A stretch of DNA of 64,000 nt from Asparagopsis taxiformis (Eukaryota > Rhodophyta > Florideophyceae > Bonnemaisoniales > Bonnemaisoniaceae), in the NCBI GenBank assembly GCA_030407315.1, contig JALQPE010001688.1, positions 310,001 to 374,000 on the forward strand, written 5' to 3'. Below, one piece after another: positions 40,791-53,900 of the stretch. The position numbers were made by a program, and so were the translations under genes. Every line of letters starts with the position of its first letter. Positions within the stretch are counted from its first letter, which is position 1. Under the pieces are notes generated by a model. It did not search any database. It was given only the letters and a program-made list of their open reading frames with translations, and was not told the DNA's origin.

Positions 40791-41950
40791 TCGCTTGAAG
40801 ATATCATCGTCGGGGGAGCTGGCATTGCTGCTGGACGATGGGAAGCATGTGCTGTGCTGAGATGGTGTTGGCGGGTGCGTTTAAAAGGGGGCTAGTGCAA
40901 ATTGATCTGAAGGGAAAAAAGAAAACAATGAGGGTGGGCGGTTGGGCGGGCGGGCGCGCCGGTGGGCGCTCGGCAAGTGTTTTGCGCAAGTGTGCGGGGT
41001 GTTTTGAGTTTTTGGTTTGTTCTGGTCTGGTTTTGGTCTGACTGCTCGTCAAAGGCGTGTTGTGCTCAAGTGGGTTTGTGTTTCAGTCACGCGCGGCACG
41101 GCACAGCACGGCACGGCACAGCACGATACGATACGGCACGGTAGGGCAGTGCAGGGCAGGGCAGGTGAGTTAACGAATGAGTTTGATGTGTTTCTGGTAG
41201 ATAGATAGGAGACGGCGGTAGTTGGCAGTGCACTGCGGTGTAGACGCGTATGATACGATGTGTAGCTGCTCGCGTTGGGCGGTACAGTACAGTACATCGA
41301 TTACAGAGCGGTGGGCACTGGTGTCGGGCGCGTTGCGCCAAACGAGTGCGCACCGATGCCTGTGATTGGACGCGCACACGGCGGAGCGCTACGCGGTCGC
41401 GGTCGTTGAGGTCAAGTTGATTCGTAGCAGGGCCAGTCAAATGGCTGAGTGTTGGCTGTGGCGGCCGACGGCAAGTGTGCAATCAAAAAGCGATCAAACG
41501 GATGGATCGACGTCGATCGACGCGAGCAGAGTTGAGTGACAGACCAGACAGCGCACATACCAAGCTAGCTATACCAACCACACCATCCATCGATGCTGCA
41601 CAGTTGTAGCGTCGTATGATAGTGGACCGCACGTATCGGTAAGCGGTCCACTCTCGGGGCCATCGACAAGACGCCATTGATCTTCAAGACGGCACGACAC
41701 GCCGCCACGCCTCAGCTTACAACAATCCGTTGCATTTCCAACTTTAAATTTATGTTACCTGCCAGACGTTGAAATCAATGACGTGTGCCGCACCGCAACA
41801 AACAAGCAAAAATAGCGCAAACCCGTCTGTCTATACACTACTACTGTACATTGCGTCATCCAAGCAACGGAAACCGCTTCAATTCATTCATTCATTCGTC
41901 CCAACAGCGCAGCGGTCTACTCTCGACACACACAGTCGTCAGCCACAATC
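40791..41950. other. Intergenic, zinc-finger 5' flank and Tra1 3' flank
   Basis: 1.16 kb. GC-rich near 40930-40990, then a GCACG-type repeat (41094-41165). No gene or RNA recognised. Confidence 0.55.
41094..41165. repeat. Degenerate pentanucleotide microsatellite (GGCAC/AGCAC type)
   Basis: A run of 5-bp units (GGCAC, AGCAC, GATAC, GGCAG) over about 70 bp, decaying to GGGCA at the right end. It lies upstream of the zinc-finger gene. Confidence 0.85.
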
Positions 41951-44900
41951 TCAGTACCACGCTTGCCAGCTCGCTTCCATTTGCGCCACATTCTCCGGCC
42001 GACTCGCTCGCTCAATCACCTCATACACCCCCGCCGTCACCGCTTCACGCTCGCCAGCGACGCGTCCCACCACGCCCTCCACACTCATCGCCAGTCGATT
42101 CTCCAGTTCCTCGCGCCCACTACCACTCCCGCCCGCCTCAGACGTCATCCAACTCATAAGCTCGTCTCGCATGATAAAATCAACGTACACACGTAACAAC
42201 TCCTCGTGCCGCCCCATGCTCATCCACGTCGTGCCCATGCACCCGCTCAGCGCCCCGCACAGACCCACTCGTCCCACATAGTAGCGTATGTTTCGCGTCA
42301 GCCGAAACGGCACCGCTTCGTCACTCTCGATCACTCCGCGTCCCGATATCAGCGAGCGCATGTGTAAATTATAGATCCGTCCCGTCTTCCAGCAAAGCAA
42401 TAGATTCTGCGCTCGACGCGCCCCAATCGCTAGCGCATACGATACCAACGACGCGCTCCCCAACGACTCGCACAGTCGTTTGCGGAACATAAAGTTGGCG
42501 CTCGCATTCGGCATCTTCGATACGATCCACCGCGACATGCATTCCTCGCTCACATGCTCATTACATACCGCATGGTACGCTTCCACTCGCGCAGCAATCG
42601 ATTCCGCACGACTGTTCGTCCCCTCACCACCACCAGATCGACGCCGTCGGTACGCCTCTGATGCCGCCGCTCGGAATGCCATCAGTGGGTCGTCAAACTT
42701 CTTCCCATTCTTCTCTAGATACTTCTCCAGGCCATCCGCCAACGATGAAACATGCACCTCGTCCGACACCAGTCGCGTTCGCGCTCCAGTGGGAATAAAT
42801 GTCGGCGCTGTTAGTCGAATACGCCGTCGATACGCTTCAGAGTCCCGTCCAAACACATACGTATTCAACAGCCGATAGATCTGTGCAATTCGCTCCTCTG
42901 TGCATTGAACGTTCCAATTGATACTCGTCTCCAGCATGAAATCATACTTCTTCCCATCCGTTCCTATAATGCTGATACCTCGCGACGGTCCAGACGGTCT
43001 ACGAATCACCCGTACATCCGCGCTGAACTGCGCAATTTTCACTTGTTTCTCGCTGCTCGGTTCCGCCAACTCTGCCACCGCATATTGCCCAAATACATCA
43101 ACATCACAGTCGTGTACCTCAATCAGGTACCGCGATATATTTTCCAGCTTGAAAACATCTGGCAGCGCCTCGACTCGACGATGGAATATGTTCTTCCACC
43201 TACGTAAACGACAAATAAATGCTTCAATTTCAGTTGGAAAGTCCGTTGCAGTCTGCGGAGCAAGTTCTCTCTCAAACGCTTCCTTCAAATCAGCAATACT
43301 AGACGACTGCAATCGCTGGTCCGCTTGCTTCCCTTCCGTGCCAGTTCCAAAGCACATACGTGACAGCTCCTCTAGAGCCGACCGGAATGTTGGTGCTACC
43401 TCCTTGCCCATTTTCATAGAGTATTGATAGCATCGATGCAGCAATGCGTTCATTAAACTCAACAGATGTTCCTCTCGTTGCGGCTTCATTCGGTATGAAA
43501 ACTCCATAGTGATTCGCTCAATTTCAACATACAGCAGTTGATGTGCCTTGACAATATGTGCCATAACCGTGTCTGCATGTTCAAACGGAGACGCCCCTGT
43601 CGCTATCATTGATGGTGCTACTGCATCTCTCCCCGTTGCTGCGTTCGAATTGTTTGATCCCGCATTTCCACCCCCTTGTGACTGTTCCAGTCCTTCGCCA
43701 ACCCGCCGTTCACCACTTTGTGTTCTTGTTCCATCCACAGAGTTAATTCCATCATTCTTTCCAGTTCCAGCTGCGCGCGCATTTGCTGCCGACGAAACAT
43801 TGCCAGGTCCATGCGCCGCTTGCGCCGTCTCTGAATAATGACGCTGACGCTGCTCCGCAAGTCTATAAGCTTGTGCATGTTTCTCAAACATAGAATGCGT
43901 CTTCACGAGATCATCTTTCAACTGTATCTTCTTTTCCAAATGTGTCGCGTGATCTACTGAGTTTGGATTGTTTTGTATAGCCGCTTCGACTTTTTCCAAT
44001 TCCTTGCGCAGTATCAGGAAACGCTGTTGTGTCCGTTGCATGATTTCTTTCGCTTGTTGCGCTTGACGAGCAAAATTGTTCAATTGAGCAGAGGAAGCAG
44101 CTGGTAAAAGAGCAGATGTAATGGGTCTGCTCAATTTGAGTGCCTCTTTGGACAAATGTTTCACAGGCCGGTCAATTGGTTTCCTCTCTTCCATGTATGC
44201 ACGGATTGGAAAGAACACTGCTTGCGGATATTGCTCAGCAAGGCGTATCAGCAATTGACGAATTACAGGGCCTTCACTTCGACCGAGCATGGGTATAATT
44301 TGTGATAGCCATGGCAACCACATCCATGTAGGGGTTTCAGGCATGAGTGTGGTGATCACCTTCGCGACGCCCTCTAGCTTTTCCGTAGGCTTGTCGGATT
44401 GCTGGGCCCCAGACTTGGAAATCAACAATGATTCTTCACTGGTGCTTTGCTCTAGTGGATTGGCCTTCGAGTCAGATTTGTTGCCCGTCTGACCTTTATG
44501 TCCCAGACCTGAAAGCTCAGGGACACCACTTCTCCCCTTTGTTTGTGTTGTATCCAGCTTGGACTGATCCGAAGCCTGTGCCGGTTTGGATAATCCTGCA
44601 CCACGCGAAGATAAACGGGTGTGTGCATCGAGACTGAGAAGACGAAGAACGCGTGGTAGAAAAGAGCGAGTTTTTCGAGAACCGAAGCGCAGTGCTTGGA
44701 GATAACAGTTTGCTGCTGCTTCTCGCCACGCCAACTCTGCAGCAAATCCGCTCTCCGCGGATTCATTTTCATTCGGGTTCTTGTCAGTCATTTCTTGGTT
44801 GGCAAACTTTAGAGGATTTGCGGCAGCTTGTTCCTGTAATTTGTCGCAATGGCGTCCCCAAGCCAGCCATGCTGACGCGACATCACTTGAAGTGGACAAC

Positions 44901-47900
44901 GCTGTAGAAAAGGCGTCAACAGCATCATCTTCACGGTTCAACGCCAAGCAAAGTTTTCCCTTCACTGTAAACAATTGTGCCTTTTGTCTGGCATTGAAGT
45001 GATCCATATTACAACGGTTGAGTTCGTACAATCCATACTCAATACCCTTGTCAAGACCTCTAGGACCTGCCATGTATGACCTTGCAGTTTCCTTTGTCTT
45101 AACGAAGTATTCTGTTAGCTCCATCGTGCCAAAAGGATACAGTTTTTGTAGAGCGTATAGAGCAACATCTGGGTAGCCTTGCTTCCTACAAGTCTTAGCA
45201 AATCGATGTACGTTCCATGCAGTTTCATTAATGCCCATGACTAAAACTTGCTGCGGGAGAGCCTGTGCAATTGCTGCTGCTGCTTGTATTTGTGCAGCTT
45301 GTGTAGTCATGTTACCTCCGTGGTTTCGAGCTCCAGATGTACCGCCGCTCGACGAACCTTGTGCGGCAGCAACTTTGGCGCTTGCGGCTTCTTTCAAGGC
45401 TTCCAGTACATTAACGACAACAGCGTGGACGTGATTTCTCCACGTCAAAATGTCGTTCCAGACACAGAGGTTTTCATGCTGTGAAGGAAGTCGCTCTCGC
45501 CATGCGTTCAGGGTTTGTCTCACATTTTCAATCTTCTGTTCGACGTTGATGTTTCCGCTTCCATGCTTGCTCAATGCATTGAGTTCAGAAAGAATGCGCT
45601 CTGATTCCTGTAATTCAACTAGTTGTTGAAATTGTATCAAGGTGGTGCTTGTGGCATCCAGGTCAGCACTGGTTGGAAGAGAACAATACTTTTCCAATGC
45701 ACTCTGATAGCCCTGCATTATGAAGTTCTCAGCCACATCAAGTTTGTTTTCTTGTAGCTGGACATATGCCTGGTAAAGTTTCAGCTGAGGTCCATCTTCG
45801 ATTGGATTCTTGATCAATAATTCCTTCAAAGCACTCCAATCCGGAACTCTCCAGAAACATTCGTGCATCAACTCAGAGTTAACTATTGTTCTGGAAAATT
45901 CAGTGAGAACTTCCCATTGACACAAATTCCTTGCACAGTCAATCCAACGTTCCTCCCAAAGTAAAATTTCAGCTCTAGAGGGTTGGGAAACGACACCGTA
46001 GCCCCCTTTTTGGGACTCTGACGATTGTGCATACTCAGCACTGTTGGGTAGTACGCCAACCTGCTTGCCCATGAGACCTGAGTATATATCTTGAGCATTT
46101 GCGAACAATCCTAGTTGCTCATAAGTTAGTGCAGACTTGGTGAGAGGAGAAGATGCTCGTTGCTTCCAGAGTCCAATAAAGTAATCTTTCTCATGAAGGG
46201 AACGATAAAGCTCTCCTTGGGCATTTGCAATGTCTTCAATCTCAGCCCTGGACTTTTCTACAGATCGCATATCTCCGATTGATCTCCCTCTTTCTATTTC
46301 AGCCTTGCAGAAATCAGCACGCTTGTCCAAATATTCTAGGGCAAGATGCCAGGCATTCCATCGACTGCCCAGATGGAAAACAAGGTCAGCTGGCAGAGGT
46401 GGTAGTGGGGAACATCTCAGCACGGCATCAAGTAAGGCTTGAATGTTGTTCCTTGCCCATGTTGTTTGGGACTGATGGTAATCTTTCGTTAGAAGTACAG
46501 ATATTGCCTTCTCCATGGTCATTCTTTCATTTGGACTCAATGAATTCCATGCTTGTGGGATGAGATTTACCCATGTGCAATATGCAAATTCCGAATCATG
46601 ATGCAAAAGAGCCTTGAGGGATTTAATGAACACCCCAAGTTCAAGAGTCTGCTGAATATCACAGAATTGCTTCAGAGAATAGTCAATAGTAACCGTTTGT
46701 TGACCAGAAGCAATTTTGAGCCCTTGTCGTTTGGAGCGAAGGGTGGGATTGTCAAAGTCTTGTAACGTATCTGTGTCATCTTCAGACGTAAGGGCACTGA
46801 ATTTTGCACGGCACGGCTCGACCTCAATCTTCGTCCTATTCTGTACGGCTGAGACGAGAAACTCAGTAGCTTGCTTGATCCATAGAGTGTCTGAAAGATG
46901 CTCCCATTCCTGTTTAGCAATCACATAGTTCAGTCGCACCACAAGTGAAGGTCCTACAGAAGAATCATAAATCCGGAAAAACTGTTTTCGCACGGAAGTC
47001 TCGGATGTTTTCAATCCAAGCATGAATTCCCGTTCAAGTTTGGGTAATAGTTCTGGGCGTCTGTCTATAACATGCTCACGCCCAAAAATTTTCAGGATGA
47101 TACTGAGGAAAGCATTCATGAGTTTTTGGGCACCATTTCCAGCTATGCGTTCAAAGACAACCATTTTGTGAAGAACATTAACCTTCTCTTTCAGAGTCAG
47201 TTCTCCTCGCAATCCGGTTGAACCCGTCTCGTTGCGGGATTTGCAAAGCACCCATCCACCAATTATGCGCACAATTTCGAGGAGCACTTCTACTTGAACA
47301 CAACGATCGATCAATGCCCATATAACTTGAAACAGAGTCTTTCGTTGTACCTGTTCAAGACTGGCAATATTTTCTCCCAACAGAGAAAGACAGAGGATTA
47401 GTGACTTAGTTTCATGGTTACTCTGGCCACCAGGTTTCCCTCCTGCTTGATTCTTGCTACTTCGGCCACTATCATGGGACTGCGCATCGCTCGGGACCGG
47501 ATTTGTAGCATTACTCGCCCCCCGAGCCAGATTACCAGCAGCAGCTGTAGAGCTGGGTCTATCTTTAGAACTTGACAGACGATGAACAGCCCCATTGGTG
47601 GTAGTACTGCCGGAAACACTACTCGTATTCCCAGAAGATGGCTGTGTAGAATTCAGGTTTTCTTTTGCCATGCGGTGTAGAGCCTTTGTAAGTAAGTCTT
47701 GGAATCGTATGAATTCAGAGGGCGAATTCTTGGTGAACGCTTGTAAGACTAATAGGCCACAATGATTTCTAGTCCCATCAGTTGCTTTCAAGCATCGTTC
47801 TATGGCTTCATTCACCACAGAGTAGAGGTATTTCGAAACAGGCTCGGAAATATTATGTGTTGCTGAGTCACTCTTTGAAAGGTTCTCTTTCCCATTGGGA

Positions 47901-50900
47901 GAAGTGCCTTGACCGGATTCTGACTTCCTTGCAGCTGTATTTTTGCTCGCCAGGGCGGTGGCATTGTTTCCCAGCTTACCTATACCAGACTTGCTATCAG
48001 CATCGATTCCAGACGACGAGGTATTTTCTATTCTTTTCGTACTGTTCTCAACATCCGCACTTTTCTTCTGCGCTGACTGGGAATTTGTATTTGACCTGAA
48101 CGAGTTAGACCGCGGGCAAATCCGTAGCAATTCCGTGAGAAGGGTAGCAAACTGACTTGCAGTTTGAACAACATTGTCTGTTACAGCCGGCAACACAAGG
48201 GCACGTAAAGCTCCAATATTCTCAGCGACAAAACTCTTTCCTTGATACTTGATCAAAGTTGAGGCAAGGGTCAATGCTGTTGATAAGGCAGCTTGCCGAG
48301 CAACGTTCCGATCCACACGTGCTTGTTCGATTTTTTCCCTTCTTGCTATGTCGACCTTTGTTCCCTTGTTTTCAGAAACCCCAGCCTCGATACTACTAGC
48401 TTGACTTGGTACATTTTTGTTCGCATTGGGTGCTGCTGAAGTCCCTGGCTTTTCAGCTGCTGGCAGGTTGAGGAGCTTCTCAATGAAGCCTAATCGTACT
48501 GACCCTTCTGGCCAAAGCTGTAACGCCTCCTCCAGCAATTTGATACATCTCTTCATTATTAATGGACGTTCACGACGGTCTGTTGTTCGGAATGGCACCT
48601 GTACTATGAAATTAAGAAGTATGTCCACCATTGTACTAGTCGGCCGGAACTCATCGGATTCTCGACTTCCTGAAGCAACACTGGCTCGAGTTGGGGAATC
48701 TGTGATTGGAATTGCTTTTGATTCGGAATTCTTTCGCATTTTGGTGGGGGGTTCGCTTTCTTCATTAGGTTGCATTGTCTGTATATCCTCTTTGCTAGTT
48801 TCTTGAGAAGCAGGGTCTCCTTGTCCATCAATTTCTCTAGCTCGTTTCCGAGCTCCATTCTTAGAAATATCTAGATTGGATTCTTGGCTTTCTGTTCGGT
48901 TACCTTTCTGTGGATTAACACTCCTCCGTCGGCGTTCCCAAGTTAGAATGAGTTGAACAATGTCTAGTGCAAGACGCCTGTTTTCCACTGCTGTGGTTGC
49001 ATTCAGGCCGATCCTACTCAAAGAATTAACCATGATGGGTACAAATTGTGCTCTAGCAACGTAGAACAGCTCGGAGTGGCGTGCGATAAGTTGCCAGATA
49101 TGCACTAGATTTGGAATACTATGACCCTCCTCGAGCAATATCTTTTTTGTGTATCGTATCCAAATGGGGTATTTGTGTTCCTTTGGATTGTGTACGAGAC
49201 GGAGTGGGAGTGCAGGCGTCAACACATCAAGGGCCTGAGCAACAAGCTCTCGACCATCACCTTGGCATGCTCGGAGCAAGGCAACATATACTTGCAAAAT
49301 TATCTTTGATGGAGCTTGGTATGCTTCGAAAAACCTCGAAACGTTAACGAAAGCCCATTGCTTAGCGATGGAGTCCTCCCGCTTCAAATGATTCCATCCA
49401 AATCTAATCAACTCCTTTCGGAATCGACCAAGATCTGTAGGCATGTGCTGGATTAGAAGAGTCGCCAACTGCAAAAGTTCAGCACTGAGAGGCTCATCGT
49501 AGTTGCGGAGAACAATATCTGGGGGATCCAAAAGTTCTCCTACGATTCTTTGAATAGTTCCAACACCGAAAACCTCATCGGGGCTCAGAGTCGCAGAGGC
49601 AGTTTGGCCTTTAGAACCAAGTAGGTCGTTCTCATTCCCTGATCGGGCGGATGGTGATTGAGAAGCTTGGAGCTCGATTCCGGACGTCCGTCCTGCAGTA
49701 ATCTTGCTCTTCTCAGACGCATCAGTTCCTCCATCGTTCTCCATGGGCACCGCAGTTGACACTACAGAGGCATTTGGCTCAATACTACTTCGTCGATTAG
49801 TTTTTGAACCAACAGTCTCTGGCAATGTGGTGTTATTAGGGACTGAGCTCGGGTTCAGAACATCTTTCCGCCTCGTCAAATGATCTGAGATCATGGGTAT
49901 TACGATGAATTGTAGTGCATGCACTTTGCGCTCTTGGGAAACTGCCTTGTCTTGAAAAAGTGATAGGAACTTCGTTATTACTGCTTCTCGACTAGCAGAG
50001 ACATTACTGCCGGTGACGCTTTTCTTCAGGAAATCTTTAACAAACGTGAAGTCGCAGGCGGTTCTCACTGCAAAAACAGGGAGTAGTTCGAATAAAATAT
50101 CGACTTCTCCAGAATACTTGGATCCATATCTGATGAAAATCTCAGCAATGGATTGGATCTCTCGAACTCTGTTCGTTGAAAGCGCGTTGTGTGTCGAGGT
50201 TTCAGCAGAACTAGAGATTACTTTCCAATATGCAATGAGTCTTGACATAATATCTGGAGCTTTCCCGAGCCATGAAGGGTCGTGGAGAGATAACAGATTG
50301 ATTAAAGATATAGAGTAGAGCGCTTTCCCGTCAGTACTCGACTCAGAGAGGTATGAAGCCGAAACTAAACGGCTTGGGTTATCCATCAGTTCCTTCCGAA
50401 GTTGCATGGACTCAGTAGCCCGCAGCATGACAAAGAAGAGTTGTCTGATCAGATTTTCACACAGATGATCCAGGAAGAAGTTTGCTGCAGCTCCTGCATG
50501 AAAGTTGCAATATTTCAACAATGGTGCACGATATGGCGATGTTGAAGAAGCTTTTGCGCTCTTCAATCCAAGATGGGCGATCCCAGGTCCAGCCACTGCT
50601 AACACTGATTCCAAACGAAGTACCATGTACACTATTTGTTCCAGAAACTTGGAAGCATCACGGGGAAGTTCATGAAATAGGTCGAGAATAGCAGCTCCAA
50701 CTCTTGATTCAGTACCAGGAGTCCAGCGTTTCAGATTTGCAAGCTTCTCTGGTTCAGTCCACCTTTGAAGATGCTCAAGTAATTTCTCTCCAAGGCTAAC
50801 ATTGAACCAGTGAGAAAAGAGCCCGAGCACTCTACTAAGCCCTTGAAGGTATGGAATAGTCAACTTCTTGTAGTCTGCCAGATTTCCAAGGATAGGACGA

Positions 50901-53900
50901 AGATTTTGCTGAAGCAAACCCTTTGGCTTTTCAAGTTTCGAGATAGCTTGATCAAGACCACGCTTGGCGCTTTCCACAATTGCAGGGTGACGCGACTGCA
51001 GGCTCTTGAAAAATGTGGAAACCATTCTGCGGAACAAATCATCATTAGAATGGTCTTGCAGAAGTGATCTACAATGAATGGCTACACTGCAAAGAAGCTC
51101 GATTGAATTTCTCCGAAGCTGAACCAAATGCTTCACAACGACAGGTTGAATCAGATTGTTTTCAATCAGCTTATGGCGAATGCCCTCTTCTGCTTCAGTC
51201 AACTTTTCAATTGTGCTGTCCTCAGATATACCAATGACTTCGCTGAGAAGAAGATTTCGCAACGGAGATGAGAACAGATCTGTAGATAGAATAGGTTTCC
51301 CCAACTGCAAGCAAAATACCATAGCTTCGACATATCCAATCTGAACAGGAAATGGATGCTGTCGAATGGACCTTTGTTGCAATGGACGCAGTATATGTTC
51401 TTTCACTGGAAGCAAAACATCGACAATATCGCAACGCATAGTCTCTGCCAAGATCTTGAAGCTTTGTCTGGCTGTAGCACGGGCATTCCCTGAATCACAC
51501 GTAAGCTCCATAGTTAAACGCAATGTGATTTCCTTGAGTACCTTTGAAGTTCTCGCTGCAACAGACTTCGGCAGATGCTCCTTCGAAGGATTCCTAGCAA
51601 AGCACATCTTCAGAACAGTATAAAGAATTTTGCGCGCTTTCTCAACTATTACGTCATCCGTGTTCTCTGAGGAGTCTCGAATAACAAAGAGTAGCGCCCT
51701 AGCGATCTGGAAATGACTTGCGGCAAGGTAAGGGGAAACGAATATCTCCTCCGGGATTTTCTCGACAATTGTACCCAGTCCATATGCGCCAGCCCATTTG
51801 GAACTCCAGCTGCGCTGGTAGCAGCAATGGCAAAGTCGGTCTACAACCGCAGACAATGATGCAACCAATGTCCATTCGTCTCTTGATCGCCTTGCCTTCT
51901 CATCCAGATCTGAAGCATCTGCAGTACCATCGGAACCACCTTCTGTACTCTTCTTTGAAGTGTTATCATTAGGAGAGGAACGTTTCTGAACAGTATCAAT
52001 CTGCATCATATCAGATTTTTCGGTCTTCTCCGACGTTGGCAAGGATGCTGGTGAGGCTGAACGCGTCTGCGTAGACACTTCTGGACCAGCGGAATTTCTT
52101 GGTTTTGTGGCCTTATCATTATCCTCGCCTTCGTTCGATGTAATATCACGCCCGGGAGCTTGGAGAGCCAACATTTCACGTTTTGTGCTATCACTCACAG
52201 TTATGCAATATTCCAGAAGTGCTGATACGAACTCAGACAAGCAAGTAAGTCCCCCATGAGAATGCTCCTTTCGTTCGAAGGCCAGAGTAATTACAATTGC
52301 ATCTAGGAAAAGGGTAAACTTGAGTACTGGATTGGCCTCACCGTCAATTGCCGTTGAACCTGAGTTTTGGTCACCAAACCGCTTCCGTTCACACTCCTGT
52401 ACTGATAACATCGCAAAGTATCGACATACATCCCGCATTCGAAATTCAAGGTCTTCAGGATCGGTATTTAACCCAGTTGGTATTGGACATTTGTTAACTG
52501 CAGGAAGCCCAGCGGCGGTGATGAGGGAAACGAGGATCGTCGTTACCAAATTCGCCTCTTCGTTTACAGATTCCTTCGATTTCTGTTTGATGGGCATTGT
52601 ATCGTCTTTCACGGACTTGTCTGCACTGTTCTTCTTCACAGCATTCCAAAGACCTGTATATGGTGTGTTCTCGATTTGCTCAGAATCATCAGAGCCTTTT
52701 CCATTTATGCCGAGGAAAGGAATGAGACAGCAAAATAGAAACCGACTGGCTTCCATCTTGTGTTCGTCGGTTGCCTTCGTCGTGTCCACTGGGCGTTTGT
52801 CCAGTATCGCATCCGCACTCAACTTAATCAACTTGTCGGTCTCCAGTTGAACGGTAGAACCGTCTGCCCAGCTCAAATGAACTTGCTGTCCAGAACTTCC
52901 ATATTCATCTACACAGAACGGCATTTCTACCTCATGATGGTTCCTTGATTTTGATCCGAGCTTTCCAAGAATCCTCAACGCAGCTGCGCCAAAGACGGTG
53001 GACATTGGTGGACGGAGAAGGCTGCGGAGAGCATTCGTCAACTCAGGTTCCACTTGAGGAAGCAGACTATCCATATAGCCCGGTTGTAATATGTCGACCC
53101 AAAACTCCAAGGTTCGTAGTCCATATCCGATGTTTTCTCGGCTGCCTTCCAGTGCCCATACAATTGGTCCAATCTGCAATTCCAGGTGCGGAAAGAGCGT
53201 AGAAGGCCTTGCCGGAATCATTAAACACAGTTCAATAATAAGTTCTCTGTGCAAAAGACGGTTTGGACCCTGGTATAAAGCCAGTAAGCCTGTGAAAAGA
53301 GGTTTCACCAGAGGCATGAAGTCTCTGTATAGCAGTTCAAACTGCAACTCATGTTTGCCGTTGGTAATAGCTTTAAACAAAGCCCTCAGCAGTTGTAGAT
53401 AGTTGTAAGGATCTTGGGAAGTTGCCGCGCAGTTCAAACATCCTCTCACGATAGTACCCAAATGCAACCGTAACACAGGTTCATTAGTAGGAAATAGTGA
53501 TACGCTGGCAAACAGAATTTTGAAGAGTTTGAGAAAGCTCTGTGCGCGAATCGCGCTCGGTGTTGTTGTTGAATCCGTTTGGGGTTTCGGCACATCGAGC
53601 TCATTGAGGTTTTCAACAAGAAAGTTAAGAAGGATATCAGCAAAGTACTTCGAAATGTTAGTGTTGGCAAGAAAATGTTGAGGTACCGTCAAAGCAGCAG
53701 AATTCTCCACGATGTGTTCGAATAAATCTGGCATCCGCAATCCAAACACATTCTGAAAGCTGCGGACGTCAAGCACAGTGAATATTTGAGCGAATTGGTC
53801 GTATATATCTCGCTCCTCTGGACCGGTAGCCGCTATAAGCTTAGTACGTGATTCCCCTTTCAAGTCGAATTCTCCCCAGTCTGCCCCCACAGAAGGCCTA

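Noticed and set aside
41769..42281. Plus-strand open frames of 120-170 codons at the Tra1 3' end
   Set aside because: They lie antisense to the conserved kinase-like and FATC region of Tra1 and have shadow composition (Ser/Pro/Arg-rich).
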